From a virus: a stretch of DNA of 29,530 nucleotides. Position 1 is the stretch's first letter, and each line of letters begins with the position of its first letter. The DNA lies in the IMG/VR virus record IMGVR_UViG_3300037845_000068, positions 1 through 29,530 of that record, one strand, 5' to 3'. Position numbers and translations under genes: made by a program. The notes under the pieces were generated by a model that was not told the origin of the DNA, ran no database searches, and was given only the letters and a program-made list of their open reading frames with translations. Shown one piece after another: positions 7,236-14,485 of this stretch.

Positions 7236-7321
7236 GTAGTGACCCCCGACACTTCAGCAAAAATTCGTTTAAGTGCCGAGCGCAATGGATCGAGTGGCTC
7301 GGTCGGCTGCTTCTTGTCCGA
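7232..7321 (-). other. In-frame open extension beyond the protease stop
   Basis: After the TGA of the protease (7324-7322) the same frame stays open for 29 more codons, reading SDKKQPTEPLDPLRSALKRI and then FAEVSGVTT. It ends with a TGA that overlaps the ATG of the next gene as ATGA, the spacing this genome uses between real genes. No ATG or GTG lies in this frame, only a TTG (residue 13). Read-through, a recent nonsense mutation, or a tiny TTG-started gene would all explain it. Confidence 0.35.
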
Positions 7322-9043
7322 TCATGTCACATCGGCACTAAAACCAAAAACAGACGCAGCTTGACCGCCTGAGTATTGGGCAAGTTGCATCTTGTCGCGA
7401 CGCGATTGATCGGCGGCAACGTCGTCGAGAGCGATCAACTCGTCGTCGCTCACGCCAGTGGGCATTTCCATCGCCGTCAACCATGAAGAACGCTTCAAGA
7501 AGAACGTATCCTCGCACGGAGAATGGGAAACCCCGTCGCCGCAGTCGATCCACTCTTCAACGAGACAAATCAAATCGTCCTTGCTGCCGGTCAGCGTCAG
7601 CCCGGCAAAACTCAAAGATTCGGCCACCTGCAAAATACATCCGTGGCAGTGGCGGAACATCAGCCGTCCTGGGTGCGCGTCGAAAAAGCAGACGAACGTG
7701 CCTGGACTGAAAGCGGCCGCAGTCGTATCGCTGCGCGTTTCCTCGGGCGCAGCAAGCGGCGAACCATTCGCATCGCACCAAGCGAATTTACCATCCGGCC
7801 CACGCTTCTTGAAACCGCTTCCCTCACGCTGCACGCCGTCTGCAAGCGGCGCCAACCCCATCAGCCGCTCGCCTTCCTCGACCGCCGCCAGGCTGCGCAG
7901 CGCCACGCCGACGTGCGCCGTCTTGTAGGCCGGCTCCATCGTCGGACTCACGTCGGTCAACTGCGCGCGGTGGATCTCGCGGACACGACCCAGGCCGTCC
8001 CTGGTCCACTTCTCGCCGTTGTCGTGGTGCACGCGCATGCCGAACGACAGGCCCTTGAAATCGCCGCGCTCGATCGACTCGATCAGCCCGGCCCCCTCGG
8101 GGTGCTTCTCGCCGGGCTCAATCTCCACGTCCAGGCCGTTGGGCTTGTGCTCCAAGCGCAGCGTGCCGGCCGAGCGGGTGCCCAGCGGGATCTTGGACCC
8201 CGCCATGCCATGCTCGTACTTGGCCACCACTTCGCCGCCGTTGTCCAAGTGCTCCTTGAAGGCGTGCGGCATCAATTTCTCGCGGAAGCCGCCCATCGGC
8301 TCCGACAGCGCGTTGTAGGGGATGTGCCCTACGATCACCTTGGTCTGGCCCTTGCGGCGGATCTCGACCGGGATGAAGCGGCGGTCCTCGTCGACGCCGG
8401 CCAGTTCCGCGCTGCGCCCTTCATCGACCTTGATGCCGTGCTTCTTGGCCGCGGCATGGATCTTGGCCAGCACGACGGCCTTTTTGTCCTCGGGGATGCC
8501 CTCGGTCTGATTGAAACGTGCCAGCGCATTCCGGCAGTGGGACTCATCCATCAGAGGCAACTTCCACGTCTCGGGGTCGTTCGCGTCTCCCACCCAAGCG
8601 AAGTCCTTGGTGTGAAGATGCTGGCCGGCGACTTCCTTCGTTTTGGGTTTGCTCCGCATCTCGCCGAACCCCTTGCCGCATGAGCGGCACATATAGGAGT
8701 AGTTCTCCTGGGTTGCGCCCACGGCCTCGTTGGTCTCCTGCTTCGGCATGGAATAGGTGTCGGCACTCATGCAGTAGGTGCAGACCGGCCCCGGCTCCAT
8801 GTCCATCGCCAATCCCTTGGCGCGTTCCTGCTCAAGCTTCAAGGCCGCCGCGCGTTCGACCTCCTCCCGAAGCTGCTTGCGCTCCTGTTCGAGCTTGAGC
8901 GCGGCCCGCTCGACCTCCTCGTCGAGCAGCTTCTGCTTGCGCTCCTGCTCCAACTTAAGCCCGCGTTCGACTTCCTCCCTGAGCCGGGCGCGCTCGACTT
9001 CTTCTTTCAATGGCGCGTTCGGGCTGGCGGTGGTCAGTGACAT
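7322..9043 (-). CDS. Prohead protease (HK97 family) with coiled coil, zinc ribbon and C-terminal extension
   Basis: The protein has 573 aa and starts at the ATG at 9043 with AGGAG 8 bases upstream. Four parts can be seen. Residues 11-78 are a charged coiled coil made of three near-copies of EEVERAALKLEQERKQ. Residues 88-122 form a zinc ribbon (C88-x2-C91, C119-x2-C122). Residues 145-205 carry FAWVGD...LMDESHCRNALARF, a helical region often seen before proteases of Mu-like phages. Residues about 222-395 are the protease: GHIPYNALSEPMGGFREKL, the catalytic His in YEHG (H278), the catalytic Ser in GLSFGM (S333) and a QLTDVSP strand. Residues about 400-573 are an unexplained Cys-rich extension. 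HK97-type proteases run to about 200 aa, so this one is greatly enlarged. It matures the capsid protein; the coiled coil may act as scaffold. Confidence 0.9.
   Translation of the reverse strand: MSLTTASPNAPLKEEVERARLREEVERGLKLEQERKQKLLDEEVERAALKLEQERKQLREEVERAAALKLEQERAKGLAMDMEPGPVCTYCMSADTYSMPKQETNEAVGATQENYSYMCRSCGKGFGEMRSKPKTKEVAGQHLHTKDFAWVGDANDPETWKLPLMDESHCRNALARFNQTEGIPEDKKAVVLAKIHAAAKKHGIKVDEGRSAELAGVDEDRRFIPVEIRRKGQTKVIVGHIPYNALSEPMGGFREKLMPHAFKEHLDNGGEVVAKYEHGMAGSKIPLGTRSAGTLRLEHKPNGLDVEIEPGEKHPEGAGLIESIERGDFKGLSFGMRVHHDNGEKWTRDGLGRVREIHRAQLTDVSPTMEPAYKTAHVGVALRSLAAVEEGERLMGLAPLADGVQREGSGFKKRGPDGKFAWCDANGSPLAAPEETRSDTTAAAFSPGTFVCFFDAHPGRLMFRHCHGCILQVAESLSFAGLTLTGSKDDLICLVEEWIDCGDGVSHSPCEDTFFLKRSSWLTAMEMPTGVSDDELIALDDVAADQSRRDKMQLAQYSGGQAASVFGFSADVT
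8810..8977 (-). repeat. Tandem coiled-coil repeat in the protease gene
   Basis: Three units of 18-19 codons encode EEVERGLKLEQERKQKLLD, EEVERAALKLEQERKQLR and EEVERAAALKLEQERAKGL. Both the DNA and the protein are similar between units, which suggests recent expansion by slippage or recombination. Confidence 0.85.
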
Positions 9044-9089
9044 GTTCGTTACTCCTGGGTTGCCGCCACGTCATGGCCGGCGGGTTGGA

Positions 9090-9182
9090 TTACTCATCGT
9101 AGGGGAAGTCATCGCCCCACTCCTGCTCCATCGGGCCGGAAGGCTCCGCCATGCCGTCCTCTTCATCATCGGGGTCGTTCAC
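9090..9182 (-). CDS. 30-aa acidic peptide
   Basis: A GTG-started reading frame of 30 codons reads MNDPDDEEDGMAEPSGPMEQ, then a short end with EWGDDFPYDE. About half of the residues are Asp or Glu. GGGGG lies 8 bases before the GTG, and it fills the space between the 94-aa gene and the protease gene. It is too short for a family call. A DNA-mimic or charge-based interaction role is only a thought. Confidence 0.4.
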   Translation of the reverse strand: MNDPDDEEDGMAEPSGPMEQEWGDDFPYDE

Positions 9183-9199
9183 AGCAGCAGCCCCCGGTC

Positions 9200-9484
9200 T
9201 CACTGCGACCCCAGACGCATATCGACTTCTTCGGCAACGGTCAGCGTGATCGGTTCGACGTTGGCCGCCGGTTTTGCGAACGGCAACGCCGCCGCCTCGA
9301 CCAGCGTTTTCAATTCCACCATCATATCACTCTTGAACCGATCCTTGTTGAACGCCGTGGTCTTCGGACCCAGCTTCAAGCCCGTGGGAAGGTGCGTCAG
9401 CGTGATCGTCGTGCATTCCTCCACGGTTGCCGTCTCGAACTTCACGTCGCGCTCGTCGAAGGGGCGCGGGGCTTTAGACTTCAT
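9200..9484 (-). CDS. Small hypothetical protein
   Basis: The protein has 94 aa and its ATG overlaps the preceding stop as ATGA. The N-terminal half is beta-like (VKFETATVEECTTITLTHLPTG, about residues 14-35), followed by a Lys/Asp-rich helix and an Ala/Pro-rich stretch. The end is acidic (LTVAEEVDMRLGSQ). I do not recognise a family. It is co-transcribed between two other unknown genes in the stretch between portal and protease. Confidence 0.65.
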   Translation of the reverse strand: MKSKAPRPFDERDVKFETATVEECTTITLTHLPTGLKLGPKTTAFNKDRFKSDMMVELKTLVEAAALPFAKPAANVEPITLTVAEEVDMRLGSQ

Positions 9485-10116
9485 AAAAGCGCCGACCTGT
9501 CGCGCCAGGTTTCTTCGGTGGTCTGCGGCGCGGGCTTTTCGACGACGGGATCGGGAAGGCCCCAGTCGACGAATTGCGCCGTTCGCATGTCGCCGTTCGC
9601 ACTGCTCATCAGCGGGCGAAGCCGCGTTGGGCCGCTTCCTTCCGCAATCTGCGGCAGGTCAGGCGACTCGACGTACAACTCAGTGGTTTCCCATGAACTG
9701 GTCTTGCCGAGGCCGATGATTTTCGCGTTCGGCGGCAGCTTCAAAATCGCCGCAAGAAGCTCATGCGAGACCTCGAAAATTCCGAGGCGGCGACATTCCT
9801 CGTCGGTCGATGTTCCCGGAGTAGTCCGCCCAAGACGGTCGTGTTTCTTTGTATTCCGCTCAAACCGCAGTGGGGCCGGATAGCGAACCTTGCGACGCTT
9901 GATGTCACCCGCCGAGTCGAACTCCCTGGAAACTTCCGGCGCGCCGGCGGCATTCCGCGTCCAATGATATTCGAGCACGACGCCGCTCTCCGTATCGGCC
10001 TCGATCGGGAACGGAATCTCCTCGCCGTTGGCGTCAAAGAGGTTCCCGTAGTCGCCGGCATGGACCGAGAGAAGCATTGGCTTGCCTTTCAAAGCAGGGG
10101 CGGACGAAGATTGCAT
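9481..10116 (-). CDS. Hypothetical protein
   Basis: The longest reading is 211 aa from the ATG at 10116. A second ATG at 10077 (MLLSVHAGDYGNLF) has an AAAGG 7 bases upstream and may be the real start, giving 198 aa. The protein has a beta-rich first half (FDANGEEIPFPIEADTESGVVL) and a helix near SHELLAAILKLPPNAKIIGLG, a pattern seen in small phage proteins of unknown role. The end is proline-rich and charged. It overlaps the next gene by ATGA. No catalytic motif is visible. Confidence 0.65.
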   Translation of the reverse strand: MQSSSAPALKGKPMLLSVHAGDYGNLFDANGEEIPFPIEADTESGVVLEYHWTRNAAGAPEVSREFDSAGDIKRRKVRYPAPLRFERNTKKHDRLGRTTPGTSTDEECRRLGIFEVSHELLAAILKLPPNAKIIGLGKTSSWETTELYVESPDLPQIAEGSGPTRLRPLMSSANGDMRTAQFVDWGLPDPVVEKPAPQTTEETWRDRSALL

Positions 10117-10141
10117 CCTGGGCTACTAATTGTCGCCATGC

Positions 10142-10306
10142 TCAACCCTTGTTTTTCGCGTACCATTCCCGCAGCCGGGCCACCCGGTGCGCCTTGTGCA
10201 TCGCCTCGTCGCGGGTGGCACCCTCGGCGTGCGCGACGACCTTGTGCTTGGCCTTGTTGAAAATGGCGACGCGGTGGTTGCCCTCGGCGCGAAAACTGTA
10301 CGGCAT
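10142..10306 (-). CDS. 54-aa basic hypothetical protein
   Basis: A 54-codon gene starts at the ATG at 10306 with a clear AAGGAG 8 bases upstream, three bases after the preceding stop. It reads MPYSFRAEGNHRVAIFNKAK and continues with a helix (about residues 31-48, DEAMHKAHRVARLREW) and a KNKG end. It is strongly basic and His-rich. The shape of a small beta hairpin followed by a basic helix fits a nucleic-acid-binding or assembly peptide, but I recognise no family. Confidence 0.6.
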   Translation of the reverse strand: MPYSFRAEGNHRVAIFNKAKHKVVAHAEGATRDEAMHKAHRVARLREWYAKNKG

Positions 10307-10309
10307 GGT

Positions 10310-10543
10310 TCAGGCTCCTTGAATCGTGGCGGAAACGGCGTATGGATTCGGCTCGAAAATGGCGGCTTCGTGGTCGCCGCACCAATCATGCGTGTACGTC
10401 TTTGGCCATTGCTGCCAATCTGAATCGGCTTTCATCACTGGCGAACGGCGACGGCATTGGCCGCTTACACCATCGGCAACGATTCCACGCCGGTCACGCG
10501 CCGCATTCCAGAAACGGCATGTGGCGCACGTCGGTTGACTCAC
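10310..10543 (-). CDS. Small four-Cys zinc-binding protein
   Basis: The protein has 77 aa and its ATG overlaps the preceding stop as ATGA. It begins with TCATCRFW (C6-x2-C9), then has GQCRRRSPVM (C30) and THDWCGDHE (C55). Four Cys in this order, with Trp after the first pair and CRRR-x-P in the middle, are a common phage zinc-ribbon-like small protein. The 95-aa protein at 18192-18479 shares the TCxTCRxW...GxCRxxxPVM...CG framework, so the two look related. The function is unknown. Confidence 0.75.
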   Translation of the reverse strand: MSQPTCATCRFWNAARDRRGIVADGVSGQCRRRSPVMKADSDWQQWPKTYTHDWCGDHEAAIFEPNPYAVSATIQGA

Positions 10544-11082
10544 CCAGTTGCCTCCCGCTTTGGTTCGTATTCGTACCGCCGTCCGTCGTCGCGGCTCCTG
10601 CGGTACAAGATCGGCTTGACGTAGCTCACCTCGACGACATCTTCGCTGGCCTCCCGCTGGGCCTTCCAGGCCAGAAAGAGAGGTTCTGCTGCGATCAAGG
10701 CGTCAACGGGATCAAGCCATTGCGGTTCGTACCAAAAGCATCCCCGGCGCTCACCTTCGTACTGTCCCATGACGGCCCAGCTATCGCCCTGAATGGAAAT
10801 CTGCGCTTCGAGCCGATGCTCGCGCATGATGCGGCAGGCTTCGACGCACCGGCGACCATCGGCAGCGCGCCGCTCAAATTCCTGCGAAGCCTTCTTGGCC
10901 TCCGCGTAGTCAAGGATTTCCGAACCGCCATACCGCTTCGGAAACCAATATCCAGGTACGTCCGGCTCGTCCGACAAGTCCATTCCGGCCCATATCGTCT
11001 CCGCCTTTGGCTGTTTGGGCCACGCGAACAGCGCCGCCACCGCGCCAGCAATCATCGCCAGGAAACCGCGTCGTTCGTTCAT
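10540..11082 (-). CDS. Hypothetical exported-looking protein with RRxFL N-terminus
   Basis: The protein has 180 aa. The ATG at 11082 overlaps the preceding stop as ATGA and has GGAG 6 bases upstream, so it is preferred to an upstream GTG. It begins MNERRGFLAMIAGAVAALFA: a twin-Arg followed by a hydrophobic segment, as in a Tat-like signal or an N-terminal anchor. The mature part is about 155 aa with no named domain. It includes GYWFPKRYGGSEIL and RRCVEACRIMREH. A sister arrangement (MERRSFLQSLIGLAAGAIG) is seen at 23982-24476, although the remaining sequence differs. Confidence 0.7.
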   Translation of the reverse strand: MNERRGFLAMIAGAVAALFAWPKQPKAETIWAGMDLSDEPDVPGYWFPKRYGGSEILDYAEAKKASQEFERRAADGRRCVEACRIMREHRLEAQISIQGDSWAVMGQYEGERRGCFWYEPQWLDPVDALIAAEPLFLAWKAQREASEDVVEVSYVKPILYRRSRDDGRRYEYEPKREATG

Positions 11083-11183
11083 CGGTGTCTCCACCACTGG
11101 AAGGCCATCGTAATCAGCGATCCGATCACTGCGCCAATCGCCGAGAACATCGCCGCCCGCCAGCCGTCGTTGTGCTTGGTCAC
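11079..11183 (-). CDS. 34-aa single-pass membrane peptide
   Basis: A GTG-started 34-codon frame overlaps the portal stop as GTGA and the next start as ATGA, so it fits exactly between two genes. It reads MTKHNDGWRAAMFSAIGAVI and then GSLITMAFQWWRHR. Residues about 9-27 form one transmembrane helix, with a basic C-terminus. The double coupling argues that it is translated. Phage peptides of this size can be holin-like or anchor proteins, but no function can be read. Confidence 0.6.
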   Translation of the reverse strand: MTKHNDGWRAAMFSAIGAVIGSLITMAFQWWRHR

Positions 11184-13873
11184 GCCAGTTCCCTTTCCGC
11201 TTTCTTCAGCTCTTTCTTGGCCCACGACTTGGTCATGCCTTCAACATCGGCCTTGTCGAACTTCCCGCGCAGACCGAACTCGATTTTACTGGCCAGGCGA
11301 TGCGCTGGCAAATAGTCGGCCCCCGCCGCCATGTCGGTTTCTTCGGTGAATTCGTGAACCGTCGTGGTGGCCTGCTCGTCCTCGGGCAGCGTCGATTCGA
11401 CGATGATCGTGCCCTTGTTCACCCAAGGGTACTTTTGATGATTCCCGCCTTCCACAAAAGTCGTGTCGATTCTGTCCCTAATGATGTCGCCATCGACCAG
11501 CCGGACCTTGATCTTTGGTTCGGCGATCGTGCAGTATTCGCCCACGAACGCATCATCCGGGATCGTGTCGAGCTTGCCTTCGCCGCCATCCATCACGCTC
11601 CGCATCTTGGCGTCGTGCCGCTCGGCGAAGTCAGCGGCATCGTCCACGCTGTCGCCGCGCGCCAGGGCTTTTAGCATCGCCAGCGCCGAGGAAGCCGCAA
11701 TTGTCTGCTCGTCATCATCCAGCTCGTCGCTGACCCAGCCCTCATTATCGCCGATGATCGGAAATTGCGCCTTCACGCCGAAATCCGAAAAATCCTGCGC
11801 CTCGACGCTGCTGTCGCGCACCGCCTCGGCATCTACAAGGTACGTCGTGAACTCGCCGAACTTCCCGATCAACCGTTTGTCAAACGGGTCGTCCTTCTTG
11901 CTCCGCAACTCCAACGGCGGCACTCTGGCCCCGTCCTCCTGCCAGCGCTTGGCGATGGCTTCCACCCGGTCGGTGAACGTTGTCGGGTCGCCATCCGAAG
12001 CGTCGAGCAACTCCAACCGTCGGCTGTCGCAATGCTGACGGGTCACGTCCCAGGCGAAGGCGGCCGGCGTCACCGTCTCGTTGGCGTTGATGAGCGCCAG
12101 GTGCGCCTCGGCCGCCGGTTCCAGCGCCGAACGCATCTCCGTTTCGTGCTTGGCGTAGAATGTGTCGAGCCAATTCAGGAACTCGTTGGGCTTCTTCGCG
12201 GCACGGCGGGCGCTCTCGACCTCGCGAAAGCTCATGCGTCCCATCGCATCGCCCCAGATTGAGCGCAGGGCGTCCTTCATGCGGTTGTTCGGCTGGTTGC
12301 CACGATTAGCCGGCGTTCGGCGCGGCGGCTTTTTGGCCGGCTCGGCTGGTTTGCGGCCGTTGCCGTTCTGGCCGTCGAGCCCGGTCGCCGATTGGCCGTT
12401 CGGTTTCGGCAGTTGAGCAGTGGTTTGCGGTTTCACTTCGATTGGGTCCACCATCGCGTTAATGTCTGCTTCTTCCAACATGCGGAAGCTGGTCCGCAAG
12501 AGCACCTTGGCGGTTGGCTTGGGCAGGATGCCGTTGCCGACTTGCGCCAGGATAGCCGTGATGGCCTGGATCTGCTGGCCTTGCAGAGCGGTGTCCTTGT
12601 GGTCGCGGTCGACGTCGGCCCCTTCCTTGAACTCGTCGATGGCCTGCTTCTGTTTCAGGTTCGCAACCGCAGCCGTGGTCATGTTGAACGGAAACCAAAA
12701 GTTGTCCAGTTCCTTGCCGCCGGGGTTGTCCCCCTCCGACACGCGGGCTTCATTCGGATTGCGGTAGCCCGCCATGATTGCTTCGCGGTTGCTCTTTGCG
12801 CGGGCGGTCGCGTCCATCACTCGCGCGGCACGGCGGTCAAAACGGAAATAGAAGCCAGCTTTGCATTCCTCCTCGCTCAGAAGCCAGTAGCGCAAGCGGT
12901 TTTCCCAGCGGCAAAGCCACGGGTCTAGGCACGTTTCAAGGTACTCGAGGAATTGGTGCTCGATGTTCGAAAACGTCGCGTGGTCCAGCGCCCCTACCAT
13001 GTGTTGTGGAATTCCGAACCAGGTCGCGATTTCCTCTTTTGTAAATTTCCTGGTCCCTAAAAATTGCGCCTGGTCGAAGGGCATCGTGATCGCTTGGAAC
13101 TTGTAGCCCGCCCGCAGAATGCCGAACTTGTTCGCATTGGCCGGCGATTGGTGGATTTTGTTCCACTGCTCACGAAAATGGGCTTCGGCCTGGTCGCTCA
13201 TCTTGCCATCATAGGTGAACACTCCCCTCGGCACCGCGCCGTTGCCGAACAAGGCCGCGCCGGTTTGCTCCGTGGCCAATGCGATTCCCAGGCACTCCCG
13301 CGCCATTCTGACGGGGGAATAGCCGACGATTCCGTCTGGCGACGGGCCGATCACCGTGAACAACTTGGCCATGGGCACGGTCTCGGCATCGCCACCATCG
13401 TAGTTCGTCACCTTGTAAACGATGTGCCTGTTGTGACGCTGCGGCTCTACGCGCGGCGTGGCGATCGACCACATGCTGTCGAGCTCGCCGCGGCGCCAAA
13501 CGGGTTCGGCGTAGCCCGAGCCGTATACCAATGTGTTGCGCTGGGTCTGCTCCTTGAACGTCATGCCGTCCATCTCGTCGTTGGCCTTGACGTTCAGCAC
13601 GTACTCGGCGTTGTGGCCATCCTGGCGCTCGTGGCGGTCGCCCTGTTGCCGGTAGACGTGCACCGGCATCTTGCCAAGGGACGACGCGATCAAATCCACG
13701 CAGCGGTAGACCGTGCCGATGGTCATCGCCGTGTAGCTCGACACCAGCACGCCGGCCGTCGAGGGGCTGCCGGTAAAATACTGGGCCACCACGTCGTTTT
13801 GCGGGTGGCCCAGCGTTTGCTTGGTTGCGCGGGTCTCTTCGGCGCGGGCGGGGCCGAGAAGGGTACTCAGCAT
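11180..13873 (-). CDS. Portal protein (HK97 type) with long C-terminal extension
   Basis: The protein has 897 aa, starting at the ATG at 13873, which overlaps the preceding gene by 7 bases. Residues about 40-430 are an HK97-family portal: TIGTVYRCVDLIASSLGKMP, VGYSPVRMARECLGIALATE, the QWNKIHQSPANANKFGILRAG region, and FGIPQHMVGALDHATFSNIE followed by FLEYLETCLDPWL. A Pro/Gln/Gly-rich linker (about 480-530) leads to a helical region (about 530-660) and then a domain ending near residue 870. Usual portals of this family have about 400-550 aa, so about 350-400 residues are extra. Near the end a motif with HEFTEE (840-845) and DYLPAHRLASKIE (853-865) looks like a short zincin-like region. The portal forms the ring through which terminase pumps DNA. 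Confidence 0.93.
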   Translation of the reverse strand: MLSTLLGPARAEETRATKQTLGHPQNDVVAQYFTGSPSTAGVLVSSYTAMTIGTVYRCVDLIASSLGKMPVHVYRQQGDRHERQDGHNAEYVLNVKANDEMDGMTFKEQTQRNTLVYGSGYAEPVWRRGELDSMWSIATPRVEPQRHNRHIVYKVTNYDGGDAETVPMAKLFTVIGPSPDGIVGYSPVRMARECLGIALATEQTGAALFGNGAVPRGVFTYDGKMSDQAEAHFREQWNKIHQSPANANKFGILRAGYKFQAITMPFDQAQFLGTRKFTKEEIATWFGIPQHMVGALDHATFSNIEHQFLEYLETCLDPWLCRWENRLRYWLLSEEECKAGFYFRFDRRAARVMDATARAKSNREAIMAGYRNPNEARVSEGDNPGGKELDNFWFPFNMTTAAVANLKQKQAIDEFKEGADVDRDHKDTALQGQQIQAITAILAQVGNGILPKPTAKVLLRTSFRMLEEADINAMVDPIEVKPQTTAQLPKPNGQSATGLDGQNGNGRKPAEPAKKPPRRTPANRGNQPNNRMKDALRSIWGDAMGRMSFREVESARRAAKKPNEFLNWLDTFYAKHETEMRSALEPAAEAHLALINANETVTPAAFAWDVTRQHCDSRRLELLDASDGDPTTFTDRVEAIAKRWQEDGARVPPLELRSKKDDPFDKRLIGKFGEFTTYLVDAEAVRDSSVEAQDFSDFGVKAQFPIIGDNEGWVSDELDDDEQTIAASSALAMLKALARGDSVDDAADFAERHDAKMRSVMDGGEGKLDTIPDDAFVGEYCTIAEPKIKVRLVDGDIIRDRIDTTFVEGGNHQKYPWVNKGTIIVESTLPEDEQATTTVHEFTEETDMAAGADYLPAHRLASKIEFGLRGKFDKADVEGMTKSWAKKELKKAERELA

Positions 13874-14217
13874 GGCGGTGCCTCGATGACCTCGCGCGGG
13901 ACGGCGTAGCTGGCCGCTATTGCCTCGAAGTGATGCTGCATCGTTTCGAGGTACGCCAGTTCTTCGGCTGCGATGCGGATAGGTGACATGCCGCGCAGCT
14001 CGCGGTAGTGGTCCATCCCCTGGTCGATCGTCCGCCCGTTGCGCCGGTCGTCCATGAACCGCTCAACTGCCCCGTCTCCGTAGAGCAGGCAATACTCGTC
14101 GCCATCCCGCGCCCAGGCTTCCATGCACGCCTTCAACTCGGCGCGCACGATCGACTCGACGCTTTCACCGTCGCGCAGCCTTTTGGCAATCGGCGTCATG
14201 CTGCTGTCGGTGCTCAT
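13867..14217 (-). CDS. Small hypothetical protein
   Basis: The protein has 116 aa and its ATG overlaps the preceding stop as ATGA. It is mainly helical and charged, with AKRLRDGESVESIVRAELKA near residues 11-30, a short YCLLYGDGAVERFMDDR stretch and a helix with AAEELAYLETMQHHFEAIAASYA (about 82-105). I see no known fold. It lies between the large terminase and portal genes, where most HK97-like phages have no gene, and overlaps the portal start by 7 bases. Confidence 0.7.
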   Translation of the reverse strand: MSTDSSMTPIAKRLRDGESVESIVRAELKACMEAWARDGDEYCLLYGDGAVERFMDDRRNGRTIDQGMDHYRELRGMSPIRIAAEELAYLETMQHHFEAIAASYAVPREVIEAPPC

Positions 14218-14480
14218 GTCGTCTCCACGATTCTGTTCTCCGGCGGCGCTTCGGCCGGCGTGATGAAGGGCGACTCTGGCGCGCCGTCAAGTTGCGGAAT
14301 GGGAACCATCGACGGCTTCTCTCGTTCGCGGCCCAAGATCGACGCCAAAAGGATCAGGCCTCCCACGATGATCGGGCACAAGGGCGGCCAGGCCATCCAC
14401 AACCCGACGCCGATGGCCGTCAGGCAGGCCGTCTCGAGCGTCAACCGCCAGGTGAGCCATTTGAGCCTTCCCTTGGCCAC
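14214..14480 (-). CDS. Small membrane protein, two predicted helices
   Basis: The protein has 88 aa. I preferred the GTG at 14480 because GGAGG lies exactly 8 bases upstream; an earlier in-frame GTG at 14495 would have none. Residues about 12-35 (LTLETACLTAIGVGLWMAW) and 38-54 (CPIIVGGLILLASILG) are likely membrane helices, followed by a Pro-rich soluble tail of about 40 residues. It overlaps the next gene by ATGA. A two-helix small protein near terminase could be holin-like, but the motif evidence is only hydrophobicity. Confidence 0.6.
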   Translation of the reverse strand: MAKGRLKWLTWRLTLETACLTAIGVGLWMAWPPLCPIIVGGLILLASILGREREKPSMVPIPQLDGAPESPFITPAEAPPENRIVETT

Positions 14481-14485
14481 ACACG

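Noticed and set aside
7267-7323. 18-codon ATG frame (MIGQEAADRATRSIALGT) overlapping the protease stop
   Set aside because: It has an ATGA overlap but stops early and leaves a gap before the next gene. The in-frame extension in the protease frame fits the spacing better.
7523-8683. 386-codon plus-strand open frame
   Set aside because: It lies wholly over the protease gene, whose His and Ser motifs are clear on the minus strand. The plus-strand product has no domain and no ribosome site.
13064-13909. Plus-strand open frame over the portal gene
   Set aside because: The portal motifs on the minus strand explain this region. The plus-strand protein is a His/Val/Arg-rich shadow.
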